64,000 nt of DNA, taken from contig JBBFLD010000007.1 of assembly GCA_037481715.1 (NCBI GenBank), positions 62,001 through 126,000 on the forward strand, given 5' to 3'. The notes beneath the pieces were generated by a model. That model did not search any database, had not been told where the DNA came from, and worked only from the letters and a program-made list of their open reading frames with translations. The DNA comes from Rosettibacter sp037481715 (GTDB taxonomy: Bacteria; Bacteroidota; Ignavibacteria; Ignavibacteriales; Melioribacteraceae). Both the position numbers and the translations under genes were made by a program. Positions 19,128-28,458 of this stretch are shown here, one piece after another; position 1 is the stretch's first letter, and each line of letters starts with the position of its first letter.

Positions 19128-19790
19128 ATGAATCGCAAAAAAGTTCTTGAACTTATAGAAGAAGGTGAAAATGTTCATGTAGAGTTCAAGCAACGATTTT
19201 CTACTTACGAAAAAATTGCAAAAGAATTAATTGCGTTTGCAAATACAGACGGCGGTTATTTACTTCTTGGCATAGACGACAATAAATCTATCTACGGCAT
19301 CGAAAGCGAAAAATCTGATTATGAATTAATTAAAGAAACTGCAGAAAAATATTGCGAGCCTCCAATCGAATTCAAAACTTACCTTTTCGAAATCGAGAAC
19401 AAAGAAATAATGGTTGTTCAAATTGAAGAATCGAAAAGAAAACCTCACCGCATTCAGGATTATAAAAAGAATCTTGATATCAACACCGCACAAGTTTATT
19501 TGAGAGTAAATGATAAAAGCGTTCTTGCAAGCAAAGAAATGATAAAGATACTGCAAACACAAAGTAGCGAAAAATCACTAATAAATTATGCTATTGGAAC
19601 AAACGAAAAAATTGTTTTTGATTATCTTGACAAACATGAAAGAATTACAGTAAAAGAATTAAGCCGCATTGCTAATATATCAGAAAGAAGAGCATCAAGA
19701 ACATTAATTAAACTTGTAAGAGCTAATATTCTTTTTATTCATGTTAAAGATAACGGTGAGAGTTATTTTACATACAGAGGAAATCATTAA
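19128..19790 (+). CDS. AlbA_2 (Schlafen-type) domain protein with winged-helix tail
   Basis: Residues 1-115 match the AlbA_2 domain: VHVEFKQ near the start, ELIAFANTDGGYLLLGIDD, and a late ESKRKPHRI. This fold occurs in putative transcriptional regulators and Schlafen-like proteins. The C-terminal segment, from about residue 150 with VKELSRIANISERRASRTL, looks like a winged-helix DNA-binding domain. A DNA-binding regulatory role is likely; the target is unknown. It follows the TPR gene by 16 bases and its stop overlaps the convergent trmH-like gene by four bases. Confidence 0.75.
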   Translation: MNRKKVLELIEEGENVHVEFKQRFSTYEKIAKELIAFANTDGGYLLLGIDDNKSIYGIESEKSDYELIKETAEKYCEPPIEFKTYLFEIENKEIMVVQIEESKRKPHRIQDYKKNLDINTAQVYLRVNDKSVLASKEMIKILQTQSSEKSLINYAIGTNEKIVFDYLDKHERITVKELSRIANISERRASRTLIKLVRANILFIHVKDNGESYFTYRGNH

Positions 19791-20320
19791 TTATCATAAA
19801 TTCTTCTTAAATCAAAAATTGCAATACCGTAAGCTACTGCAACATTCAATGATTGCTTAATTCCGTATTGAGGAATTTCAATTGAAAAATCACATAAATC
19901 AAGTAAATCCTGAGATACCCCGGAAATTTCATTGCCAATTAATAAGCAAAGTGGAAAGTCGCTTTTACTTACTTTGTAATAAGGAAAACTTTCATCTGTT
20001 AATTCTAAAGCACAAATTTTAATACCCTGAGATTTTAATTTCAAAATTACTTCTTTAGGGTCTTTTACATATTCCCAAGAAACACTCTCTTGAGAGCCAA
20101 GTGCAGTTTTTAAAACTTCCTTTTTTGGTGGATGAGGTGTATATCCGCATAGATAAAGTTTCTCAATCATTGCTCCATCAGAAGTTCTGAATATCGAACC
20201 AACATTGTAACTGCTTCTAATGCTGTTAAGAACAACATAAACTGGCAATCTTTTTACTGTATGAAGTGTTTCAAGAGTACTTCTGTTTTTAGAAATTTCT
20301 TCGTGAGTAAGTTTTTTCAT
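19787..20320 (-). CDS. TrmH/SpoU-family RNA 2'-O-methyltransferase
   Basis: SpoU enzymes methylate the 2'-OH of tRNA or rRNA with SAM through a trefoil knot. The three family motifs are present: NSIRSSYNVGSIFRTSDG (motif 1), LLIGNEISGVS (motif 2) and IPQYGIKQSLNVAVAYGIA (motif 3). The catalytic Arg lies in motif 1. At 177 residues it is a minimal knot domain without an N-terminal substrate-binding domain. The target nucleotide cannot be told. It starts eight bases after the SMR exporter and ends the reverse operon that begins with the TonB receptor. Confidence 0.9.
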   Translation of the reverse strand: MKKLTHEEISKNRSTLETLHTVKRLPVYVVLNSIRSSYNVGSIFRTSDGAMIEKLYLCGYTPHPPKKEVLKTALGSQESVSWEYVKDPKEVILKLKSQGIKICALELTDESFPYYKVSKSDFPLCLLIGNEISGVSQDLLDLCDFSIEIPQYGIKQSLNVAVAYGIAIFDLRRIYDN

Positions 20321-20328
20321 GTTTTAAA

Positions 20329-20655
20329 TTAAAGATTGGTTTTATATGTAAGTCTCAACCCAACAATTCCAATTATTATAAGAAAGATAAATGCAATACG
20401 AATTAATTCTTTTGGTTCATTAAAAAACAAAATGCCATAAAGTGCTGTACCTGCTGTTCCAATTCCTGTCCACACAGCATAGGCAGTTCCTATTGGAATA
20501 TATTTTACACCAAGTGATAAAAAATAAAAACTAAGCAGCATAGTGATAATAGTAAAAATACTTTCTTTCAATTGAGTTAAACCCTGACTGTATTTCAATC
20601 CAACAGCCCAGCTTATCTCAAATATTGAAGCAATTAAAATATAGAGCCAACCCAT
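20329..20655 (-). CDS. gdx: SMR-family exporter of the Gdx/SugE type
   Basis: This four-helix small multidrug resistance protein works as a dual-topology dimer exchanging protons for cations. The first helix reads MGWLYILIASIFEISWAVGL, with the essential Glu at position 13 and the FE..WA..LKYS pattern of the SugE/Gdx branch, which exports guanidinium. That suggests guanidinium rather than broad drug export. ATG 20655 is chosen because it opens the first helix and has AGAGAAA upstream; a longer start at 20691 would add 12 polar residues. No guanidine riboswitch fits in the 37-base gap upstream. Confidence 0.87.
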   Translation of the reverse strand: MGWLYILIASIFEISWAVGLKYSQGLTQLKESIFTIITMLLSFYFLSLGVKYIPIGTAYAVWTGIGTAGTALYGILFFNEPKELIRIAFIFLIIIGIVGLRLTYKTNL

Positions 20656-20692
20656 AATTTCTCTTTTTTGTTTATGCAAAATTAACAACATT

Positions 20693-21580
20693 TTATTTAA
20701 GAACTTTGATATAAACTGTATCTGCTATATATGAACCAAAAATTCCAATTCCATCATCTGTAAGATTTAATCTTGGTTCATGAAAATTGCCGTCCTGTTC
20801 TTGAATGTTCCTATAAGTAAGAGTAAATAATCTAAAATTTTCATCACCTGCATAAACAATCAAACGATAATTACCATAGAACCAGATATTAAACCATTCG
20901 ATTTCATAATTAATTTTATCAACAGAGGAATTAATATTTTCAATCCATAATGCTCGATAGCGGTAATAATCAAAATTTTTTTTCAGGTCTTCCATTTTTA
21001 TATCGAAATAAGGATTATCAAAAATAAATGTGTTTTCGGAAGCATTTTGAGCAGCTAAAGAAAAAATATAAAAGCCTGTTCCTTCAGAAGGCTTAAAAGC
21101 AATTTTAAATTTCTTCAAGTTATTATTATCATCTATCTCTCTGTATCTCAACGAATCAAGAATTGATTCTTCTTTGATGATTTTAAATCCATACTTTGGA
21201 GTATGTGTGATTCCAGTGGTTTTTAATTTTTCTCCATCAAAATTAGCTTCAACAATTAACTTATATGATTTATCATAATCTATCATCAGCTCATTGCTTT
21301 CATAAGAAAATTTTTGAGGATTATATTTCAAATTATATTCTCTACTGGTTTGAAGGTCGATAATTTTTACTAATGCATCTGTAATTAAGATTGACATTGG
21401 ATTTGGTTTTGAATTTATTGGAAAGTTTTTTGTAATCCTGATACCTTCTACATATTTGCCGGGAACAAGATAACCTTCAACAGTTATCTTTGGCGAATAA
21501 GTATTTTCACCAATTTCTACTGTTCCTTCTCCGCATGAAAGAAGAAACAATGTTAATAATATCAAAAATATTTTTTTCAT
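20693..21580 (-). CDS. DUF4249-family lipoprotein paired with TonB receptor
   Basis: A lipoprotein signal ends in LLSC (Cys16 from ATG 21580), followed by a 280-residue beta-rich domain with the early ITVEGYLVPGKYVEGIRI. This layout matches the DUF4249 family, which commonly follows a TonB receptor gene in the Bacteroidota group. It lies 12 bases after the receptor's stop, so the two probably form one outer-membrane unit. ATG 21589 is an alternative start three codons upstream. The ligand is unknown. Confidence 0.72.
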   Translation of the reverse strand: MKKIFLILLTLFLLSCGEGTVEIGENTYSPKITVEGYLVPGKYVEGIRITKNFPINSKPNPMSILITDALVKIIDLQTSREYNLKYNPQKFSYESNELMIDYDKSYKLIVEANFDGEKLKTTGITHTPKYGFKIIKEESILDSLRYREIDDNNNLKKFKIAFKPSEGTGFYIFSLAAQNASENTFIFDNPYFDIKMEDLKKNFDYYRYRALWIENINSSVDKINYEIEWFNIWFYGNYRLIVYAGDENFRLFTLTYRNIQEQDGNFHEPRLNLTDDGIGIFGSYIADTVYIKVLK

Positions 21581-21592
21581 TGTTATCATAAT

Positions 21593-23935
21593 TTAGAATT
21601 TTGCACTTATCCCAATGCTTGGAATTATTGGAAGCATATTAACATTCTTTGTTTCTAATTGAATTGCACCATCATCTTTAATTTTTTCATCATAATAAAT
21701 GAACCAGACATTTTTTCTGTTCAGCAAATTAAATATTTGCAGATATGGTGTAAGCGACCATCCTTTGTATTGAATTTCATAATTAATACTTAAATCCAAT
21801 CTTGCATAGTACGGCAATCGATATTTATTAATTGAAGAAGGATAAATAGCAATACTATATAAATTTATATTCCAATCAGGCACAGGATTAGCAATGTAAA
21901 TTGATGACGGCAGAGTGATTGGCTGTCCTGAAAAATATGTGAAGTTAAATCCAATCAGCCATTTTTTATTTGAATTATCCGATGTTCCATTAATTTCATT
22001 TAATAAATCATTAACATTAACATTTGCAACAAAATTTATAGCATGGGTTCTATCATGTCTTGGAGGAAATGGATTGCCTTTATTCGTATTATCAACTTTA
22101 TATTTTGTTTTAGAAAAAGAATAAGCCAACCATCCTGTTAAAGCTCCAACATCTTTTCTAATCAGAAATTCAATCCCATAAGAATTTCCATCACCTCTAA
22201 AAAATATATTTTTTTGTGAACCATAGATTGGATAATTATCTTGTGTATAACCAATTGGTTCAATATCAACATTTAAATTGGGATTGAGTGAATAGATATT
22301 ATGATATGCTTTATAGTAAGCTTCTATTTCTAATTCTGCTTTTCCGAAAATTTCTCTCTGATAACTGATAATGTAATGTAATGCATTTGACCCTTTAATA
22401 TATTCATCTGCACTTGTCCAGATACTTGTCATAAAAACTCTTGGTATTCTGTGTGCATATTGATGATACAAACCGGTTGAGAATTTAACATTGCTTTTTG
22501 TGTCAATTCGATATTTAATAGAAAATCTGGGGTCAAAGCTGTTATAATTTTTTGTTGAAATATAATGGTCATATCTCAATCCGGTTTCAAGATTTAAAAG
22601 CGGGGTTGGACTCCAGCTGTTGGTTACATAAAATGAATAAAGTTTGGGATGTCTTGATACATCAATTTTATTTCGGAATATAGCTTCTTTAAAAAATCCA
22701 GAAGCATTTTTTAATTCAAAACCAAATTTGAAATTAAGTTTATCATTATGAAAATACTCAAGTGCTCCCTTTAAAGTTATATCGTCAATATGATTTTGTT
22801 CATTAAATTCAGCTTCATTAAAATCAAAATTAGAAAAGAACTGACTGTATGTTAACCAGAAATTTCCAAAAAGTTTTGGAGTAATTATTGTTCTCCAATT
22901 AATGCTGCTTGTTCTATTCCCCCATTTGTAATTAAATCCAAAAGATTCCGAACGATTTTTATCAAAAACAAAGTTGAGATTATCAACGCCTCCATAAAAA
23001 CTTACGCTTAATTTGTTCGATTTGTCAATATCAAAAAATGCTTTCAGGTTTCCATCTAAAAAATAGTAATCAGGAATATCATCAAAAATTTTTGCTACTG
23101 TTTGGTCAAGGTAAGTTCGTCTTAAAGAACCAGAAAGTGAACCAAATTTTCCAAGCGGTGTTTGCAAAGTTGTATTTAATGTTAATAAACTCAAAGAAAC
23201 TTTACCTTCAAAATTATTTCTGTTACCATCGTTATTTGTTATGTTAATAACAGATGACAATCTGCCGCCATATTCTGCTCCAAATCCACCTTTGTAAACT
23301 TCCACTTTTTTAATTGCATCTGTGTTAAAAGTTGAAAACAATCCAAAAGCATGCTCAGGATTATAAACATCGGTTCCATCCAAAAGAAAAAGATTTTGGT
23401 CGGGGGTTCCTCCTCTTACATAAATTGCTGATGAAAAATCTGATACCGGCACAATACCTGGCAGACTTTGAAGTGTTCTTAGTAAATCTGCTTCTACTAC
23501 CTGCGGCACTTTACTTATTTGAACAGGTGTAATTTCAATTTTTGAAACAGGCTTGTTATATAATTTATCAACAATATTCATTGAATCTGCAGATACAATA
23601 ACTTCTTCGCTTAAGATTGCTGTTGGAATTAATTTTATATCCAGTCTTCTTGATTCATTGGCATTGAATATTATTTTTTGATTATGAGTTTTATAACCCA
23701 CATAACTTACTATCAATTCATAATTCCCGGGAGTAATTCGAGGAATAACATAGTAGCCGCTCAAATTTGTGCTCGTTCCTAAATTTACTCCTTTGAGATA
23801 TACATTAGCTCCTATTAAAGCTTCGCCAGTAGAAGAATCATAAACAAATCCGCTTAAAGAAGCATAATCACTTTGTGAAAAAATATCATTAGCAATTAAA
23901 TTGATAAATACAAAAACAAATAAGATTTTTTTCAT
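21593..23935 (-). CDS. TonB-dependent outer-membrane receptor
   Basis: The order is a signal peptide ending near Ser20; a carboxypeptidase-regulatory-like domain (about 25-110, with TGEALIGANVYLKG and YVGYKTH); a TonB plug (about 120-235, with RTLQSLPGIVPVSDFSSAIYVRGGTPDQN and GRLSSVINI); and then a 22-strand-type barrel to residue 780. Such receptors import ligands too large for porins using the proton motive force. It starts a reverse operon with the DUF4249 lipoprotein, the SMR exporter and the RNA methylase. The barrel gives no substrate clue that I can read. Confidence 0.9.
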   Translation of the reverse strand: MKKILFVFVFINLIANDIFSQSDYASLSGFVYDSSTGEALIGANVYLKGVNLGTSTNLSGYYVIPRITPGNYELIVSYVGYKTHNQKIIFNANESRRLDIKLIPTAILSEEVIVSADSMNIVDKLYNKPVSKIEITPVQISKVPQVVEADLLRTLQSLPGIVPVSDFSSAIYVRGGTPDQNLFLLDGTDVYNPEHAFGLFSTFNTDAIKKVEVYKGGFGAEYGGRLSSVINITNNDGNRNNFEGKVSLSLLTLNTTLQTPLGKFGSLSGSLRRTYLDQTVAKIFDDIPDYYFLDGNLKAFFDIDKSNKLSVSFYGGVDNLNFVFDKNRSESFGFNYKWGNRTSSINWRTIITPKLFGNFWLTYSQFFSNFDFNEAEFNEQNHIDDITLKGALEYFHNDKLNFKFGFELKNASGFFKEAIFRNKIDVSRHPKLYSFYVTNSWSPTPLLNLETGLRYDHYISTKNYNSFDPRFSIKYRIDTKSNVKFSTGLYHQYAHRIPRVFMTSIWTSADEYIKGSNALHYIISYQREIFGKAELEIEAYYKAYHNIYSLNPNLNVDIEPIGYTQDNYPIYGSQKNIFFRGDGNSYGIEFLIRKDVGALTGWLAYSFSKTKYKVDNTNKGNPFPPRHDRTHAINFVANVNVNDLLNEINGTSDNSNKKWLIGFNFTYFSGQPITLPSSIYIANPVPDWNINLYSIAIYPSSINKYRLPYYARLDLSINYEIQYKGWSLTPYLQIFNLLNRKNVWFIYYDEKIKDDGAIQLETKNVNMLPIIPSIGISAKF

Positions 23936-24177
23936 AACTCGAAAGACAATTTTGGATTCCTATAATTATAGTTCGGACAAAATCAATTTTTGAACGATTG
24001 ATAAAATAATAAATTAATTGCAAAGGTTAATAGATACATTGAAAAAGTAATAGAACCGAAAGAGCTAAAAAAATTCTAAGATAAATCTCTTTTTGTGAAA
24101 AAAATATTTGTAATTTAAGTTGGTTGATTAATCACATAATGTTATTAAGTTCTTTTTAATTATTTATCAGGTGAAAT

Positions 24178-25551
24178 ATGAAAACCATAATTGAGCCTTT
24201 CAAAATCAAATCTGTTGAACCAATTAGATTTACCACAAGAGAAGAAAGAATAAAAATATTGCAGGATGCAGGATATAATCCTTTTTTAATTCATTCAGAT
24301 GATGTGATAATTGATTTACTTACAGACAGCGGTACATCAGCAATGAGTTCAGAGCAATGGAGCGGAATAATGAAAGGCGATGAATCATACGCCGGTGCAA
24401 AAAGTTTTTTTCGATTTGAAGCTGCAGTTAAAAAAATTACAAATCACAAGTTTATTATTCCTACTCATCAAGGAAGAGCAGCTGAAAAAATTTTATTTTC
24501 TATTCTTGGCGGTAAAGGAAAATATTTTGTCAGCAATACTTTCTTTGACACAACAAGAGCTAATATTGAATTTACAGGTGCAGAAGCTGTTGATTTGTTG
24601 TGCGAAGAAGGAAAACATCCAGAAATACGGGCTCCATTTAAAGGAAACATCGATGTTAATGCACTCGAAGAATTTATTAATAAAATTGGGAAAGAAAATA
24701 TCCCGCTCATTATGCTAACCATTACAAATAATTCAGGCGGCGGTCAACCGGTATCAATGCAAAACATCAAAGAAGTAAGAAATATATGCAATAAATACAA
24801 CATCCCATTTTTCTTCGATGCTTGCCGCTTTGCTGAAAATGCCTACTTCATAAAATTAAGAGAAGAGGGTTATAAAGACAAATCAGTTATTGAAATTGTT
24901 CAAGAAATGTTTTCGTATGTTGATGGTTCTACTATGAGTGCAAAAAAAGATGCACTTGTAAATATTGGCGGTTGGCTTTCTCTTAATGATGAGGACTTAG
25001 CAATGAAATGCCGCAATCTTCTCATTGTAACTGAAGGTTTTCCAACATACGGAGGATTAGCAGGCAGAGATTTAGAAGCAATTGCTCAAGGTTTAGAAGA
25101 AGTTGTAGATGAACATTATCTTCAATATAGAATTAGAAGCATTGAATACCTTGGAGAAAAATTATTGAATGAAGGAATTCCGATAATTGAACCTCCGGGT
25201 GGTCATGCAATCTATCTTGATGCCAAAAGATTTATTCCTCATATTCCGCCGGAACAATATCCAGGACAATCAATCGTATGTGAACTTTATATTGAAGGAG
25301 GTTTAAGAACAACTGAAATTGGTTCCGTAATGTTTGGCAAATATGATAAACAAACTGGTAAATTAATTCCAGCCCTGATGGAACTTGTTCGTCTTGCAAT
25401 TCCAAGAAGAGTTTATACTCAAAGTCATATCGATTATGTGGCAGAAGTTGTAACTGAAGTATTTAAGAAAAGAAATGAATTAAAAGGTTATAAAATTATT
25501 TATGAGGCACCAATGCTCAGGCATTTTACTGCAAGATTTCAACCATTGTAA
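24178..25551 (+). CDS. tnaA: Tryptophanase (tryptophan indole-lyase)
   Basis: This PLP enzyme would split tryptophan into indole, pyruvate and ammonia. It belongs to the tryptophanase/tyrosine phenol-lyase family: DLLTDSGTSAM, PTHQGRAAE, SGGGQPVS and the PLP lysine in MSAKKD (Lys257). Family-distinguishing positions favour tryptophanase: Asp124 in TFFDTT (Thr in the phenol-lyase, Asp137 in E. coli TnaA), His449 in LRHFTA (Phe in the phenol-lyase), and TEIGS where the phenol-lyase has a substrate-binding Arg. No tnaC-like leader peptide with a Trp codon is seen in the 242 bases upstream. The next gene starts 19 bases later. Confidence 0.9.
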   Translation: MKTIIEPFKIKSVEPIRFTTREERIKILQDAGYNPFLIHSDDVIIDLLTDSGTSAMSSEQWSGIMKGDESYAGAKSFFRFEAAVKKITNHKFIIPTHQGRAAEKILFSILGGKGKYFVSNTFFDTTRANIEFTGAEAVDLLCEEGKHPEIRAPFKGNIDVNALEEFINKIGKENIPLIMLTITNNSGGGQPVSMQNIKEVRNICNKYNIPFFFDACRFAENAYFIKLREEGYKDKSVIEIVQEMFSYVDGSTMSAKKDALVNIGGWLSLNDEDLAMKCRNLLIVTEGFPTYGGLAGRDLEAIAQGLEEVVDEHYLQYRIRSIEYLGEKLLNEGIPIIEPPGGHAIYLDAKRFIPHIPPEQYPGQSIVCELYIEGGLRTTEIGSVMFGKYDKQTGKLIPALMELVRLAIPRRVYTQSHIDYVAEVVTEVFKKRNELKGYKIIYEAPMLRHFTARFQPL

Positions 25552-25570
25552 TTAATTCGAAGGAATTAAA

Positions 25571-26386
25571 ATGAAAATAAAAAAATATTTTTCGCAGGAT
25601 TTTAAAAATCAAATCTGGAGACTATTAATTTCTGATGAAGATAAATTAGTAATAGAAACCCGCAATCCACAAACAAAAGAAGCTTTCTTCGATTGCTTTG
25701 ATATGAATAAAAAGAAATTCCTGTTTTCTGATTATCAGCTTGATGAAAAATTTTATGTGGGGATAGAAACTATTTATAAAGAAATTATCTACTTTCATAA
25801 ATTTCCAAAACCTGATTTACCGAACCACAAAGAAATAATTGCTTTTGATATTAACTCACAAAAAATTTTGTGGACAAACAGTGAACTTAGTTTCCTCTTT
25901 GCTTACGACGATAAAATATTTGCATACAAACAGGGATTTGAAGAACGATATTTCTCTGCTCTAAGTTATTTTGATGGAATTATTGTTGAAGATTTTGGAA
26001 CTGATTATTTGAAAATAAACTCACTTAGAAGAGAATCAGAAAATCTGAAAGATTACAGTCAATATATTTTCCCTCAAGTTTATTTAAGCGAAGACCAATT
26101 TATTTCGAAGTTTATTAATAATTATTTTTCTAAAATAATTCTAATTGGAGAAATTGAATACGGTATTTACAACAATCTGCTTCTACTGAGTTATCATACC
26201 CAAAATCAAGCGGGAAATCTTAGGAACATCTTTGCTGCAGTTGATATGCACGATAATTCAACAAAAATTTCTGTTATTCTGAGTGAAAATACAAAATCGT
26301 TTATGACCGATTCATTTTTTATGTATAAAAATTTTTTAATTTTATTAAAAGAAAAAAATGGGTTGATTATTTATAAACTGGAATAA
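25571..26386 (+). CDS. DUF4905-like protein, unknown function
   Basis: This 271-residue protein has no signal peptide and repeated short beta-strand units with motifs such as WRLLISDEDKLVIETR and IIAFDINSQKILWTN, suggestive of a beta-propeller-like cytoplasmic fold. Length and pattern resemble the Bacteroidota DUF4905 family, but this is a by-eye match. It lies between tryptophanase and the AMMECR1 gene with short gaps, so all are probably co-transcribed. No function can be assigned. Confidence 0.55.
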   Translation: MKIKKYFSQDFKNQIWRLLISDEDKLVIETRNPQTKEAFFDCFDMNKKKFLFSDYQLDEKFYVGIETIYKEIIYFHKFPKPDLPNHKEIIAFDINSQKILWTNSELSFLFAYDDKIFAYKQGFEERYFSALSYFDGIIVEDFGTDYLKINSLRRESENLKDYSQYIFPQVYLSEDQFISKFINNYFSKIILIGEIEYGIYNNLLLLSYHTQNQAGNLRNIFAAVDMHDNSTKISVILSENTKSFMTDSFFMYKNFLILLKEKNGLIIYKLE

Positions 26387-26390
26387 AAAA

Positions 26391-26954
26391 ATGGAATTAT
26401 CATTAGAAGAAAAAAAAATTCTTCTTCAAGCAGCTCGCACGGCAATTAATTCAATTTTTACAGGCGAAGAAATTCCAAAACCCGATTATGAAAAATATCC
26501 TTCGTTAAAATCGCACTCAGGTGCTTTTGTTACATTAACAGAATTTGGAAGGTTGCGCGGTTGTATTGGTTATATCATTTCCGATAAACCGCTTTACGAA
26601 ACTGTTTGTGATGCTGCAGTAAGTGCTGCATTAAACGACCCAAGATTTCCGCCTGTGCGGCAATCTGAACTTGATGACATTGAAATTGAAATATCTATTC
26701 TATCAGAACCATTCCAATTGAACAGTTATGATGAAATTATTGTTGGTAAACATGGTTTAATACTCGAAGAAAAAGGAAGGCGCGGTTTACTATTGCCTCA
26801 GGTTCCAGTTGAACACAATATGAACAAAGAACAATTTCTCGATGCCATCTGTCAAAAAACAGGATTTCCTGCTGGATACTGGAGAACAAAACAATTAAAA
26901 TTAAGCGGCTTTACTGCTCTTGTATTCAACGAGAAAGAATTGGAGGAAAAATGA
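26391..26954 (+). CDS. amrA: AMMECR1-domain protein (AmmeMemoRadiSam protein A)
   Basis: The core motif GRLRGCIGYI (about residues 51-60) and SAALNDPRFPPV are diagnostic of the AMMECR1 family. Bacterial members occur with a MEMO protein and a radical SAM enzyme; the biochemical role is not settled. The stop overlaps the MEMO start (ATGA), so the two are coupled. No radical SAM partner is visible in the window. The start is four bases after the DUF4905 stop. Confidence 0.9.
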   Translation: MELSLEEKKILLQAARTAINSIFTGEEIPKPDYEKYPSLKSHSGAFVTLTEFGRLRGCIGYIISDKPLYETVCDAAVSAALNDPRFPPVRQSELDDIEIEISILSEPFQLNSYDEIIVGKHGLILEEKGRRGLLLPQVPVEHNMNKEQFLDAICQKTGFPAGYWRTKQLKLSGFTALVFNEKELEEK

Positions 26955-27769
26955 AACAAGTACGAGAACCATCTGTTGCCGGTATGTTTTATCCTTCATC
27001 TCCTTCTAAATTAAAAGAAGAGATTCAAATTCTTCTCGATACATCCAAGCCATCAGAAAATATAGAAAATATTACAGGAATAATTTCACCTCATGCTGGA
27101 TATATTTATTCAGGAAAAACTGCAGCCTATGCATACAATGCAGTAAAGAATAAAGATTATAAAACTGTAATAATTATCTCTCCAAGTCATAGAGAATATT
27201 TTGCAGGAATTTCAATATATAACGGAGATGCTTACAAAACACCGCTTGGAGAAGTTGAAATTGATAAAACAGTTTCTTCTGAATTAACAAGCAGCAGTAA
27301 AATAATTTTTGAAGGAATTAAAGGACACCGCTCTGAACATGCTGTTGAAGTTCAAATTCCATTTCTTCAAATGGTGCTTAAGGATTTTAAAATTGTCCCA
27401 ATTGTTATGGGCGATCAAAACCGCATTTTTGTCTATGAACTTGCAGAAAAACTTTCTAAAGTTGTAGATGACCAAACATTAATTGTAGCTAGTTCAGATT
27501 TATCTCATTACTATTCAAAACGAACAGCTGACGAATTAGATTCAATAGTTGAAAAACACATACAAAATTTTGATTATGAGGGATTACAAAGAGACCTTGA
27601 AAATAACAGATGCGAAGCTTGCGGCGGCGGTGCAATTGTTGCTCTAATGAGAACAGCAGATTTAATTCAAAAAAGAAAATCAAAAGTTCTTCATCGTTCC
27701 GATTCCGGTGATGTATCCGGTGATAATTCTGAAGTTGTAGGTTATTTATCTGCTGCATTTTATAATTAA
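26951..27769 (+). CDS. amrB: MEMO-family protein (AmmeMemoRadiSam protein B)
   Basis: The protein matches MEMO1/AmrB: REPSVAGMFYP at the start, SPHAGYIYSGKTAAYAY, SPSHREYFAGI, GHRSEHAVEVQIPFL, SSDLSHY and CEACGGGAI. The two His and the Cys that bind metal in MEMO1 are kept. The fold is related to extradiol dioxygenases. A TTGGAGG ribosome site sits inside the end of AMMECR1. There is a second, secreted homologue at 38710-39774. Bacterial function remains uncertain. Confidence 0.9.
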   Translation: MKQVREPSVAGMFYPSSPSKLKEEIQILLDTSKPSENIENITGIISPHAGYIYSGKTAAYAYNAVKNKDYKTVIIISPSHREYFAGISIYNGDAYKTPLGEVEIDKTVSSELTSSSKIIFEGIKGHRSEHAVEVQIPFLQMVLKDFKIVPIVMGDQNRIFVYELAEKLSKVVDDQTLIVASSDLSHYYSKRTADELDSIVEKHIQNFDYEGLQRDLENNRCEACGGGAIVALMRTADLIQKRKSKVLHRSDSGDVSGDNSEVVGYLSAAFYN

Positions 27770-27812
27770 ATGCTTTCTATACTCTACCTATTTAAATAAT
27801 AAAGGAGGTTTT

Positions 27813-28439
27813 ATGACTAAACTTGAACATTTATTTGTAAGAAACCGCAATTGGGCAGAAAACATTAAAAAATCAGACCCGGATTTTTTCAATAAACTTT
27901 CAAAACAACAAAAGCCAGAATATTTATGGATTGGATGTTCAGATAGTCGAGTCCCTGCAAATCAAATTGTGGATTTATTACCAGGAGAAATTTTTGTTCA
28001 CCGCAATATTGCAAATGTAGTAGTGCACACAGACTTAAATTGTCTCTCAGTAATTCAGTATGCAGTTGAAGTTCTTGAAGTAAAACATATCATTGTTTGT
28101 GGACATTATGGCTGCGGTGGAGTTAAAGCTGCACTCGAAAATAAAGAGCACGGATTAATTGATAACTGGCTGAGACACATTAAAGATGTATATCGATTTC
28201 ATCAAGATAAATTCAGCAATATAATTGATGAAAATAATAAACTAAATTTACTATGTGAATTAAATGTCATTGAGCAAGTAGCAAATGTTTGCAACACTAC
28301 AATAGTTCAAAATGCATGGAAGGCAAAAAAGGAACTTACAGTTCATGGCTGGATATACAGCATTGAAAATGGATTATTGAAAGATTTGAATGTAAGCATT
28401 TCTAACATCGACCAATTAAATCCGCTATATAAAATTTGA
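27813..28439 (+). CDS. can: Beta-class carbonic anhydrase
   Basis: The enzyme interconverts CO2 and bicarbonate. The zinc site follows the beta class: Cys42, Asp44 and Arg46 in GCSDSR, then His98 and Cys101 in CGHYGCGG. These are the same positions as in E. coli Can. HRNIAN and the dimer-building N-terminal helix NRNWAENIKKSDP also match. An AAAGGAGG site lies 7-8 bases before the ATG. The 208-residue size is typical. It follows the MEMO gene by 43 bases and may share its transcript. Confidence 0.95.
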   Translation: MTKLEHLFVRNRNWAENIKKSDPDFFNKLSKQQKPEYLWIGCSDSRVPANQIVDLLPGEIFVHRNIANVVVHTDLNCLSVIQYAVEVLEVKHIIVCGHYGCGGVKAALENKEHGLIDNWLRHIKDVYRFHQDKFSNIIDENNKLNLLCELNVIEQVANVCNTTIVQNAWKAKKELTVHGWIYSIENGLLKDLNVSISNIDQLNPLYKI

Positions 28440-28458
28440 CAAACAAGGGAGAAATCTA

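Noticed and set aside
20656..20692. Guanidine riboswitch before the SMR exporter
   Set aside because: The gap to the upstream gene is about 37 bases, too short for known guanidine riboswitch classes.
23936..24177. Search for tnaC-type leader peptide before tryptophanase
   Set aside because: Only a tiny Trp-free frame (MLLSSF) was found near 24139; no leader can be supported.
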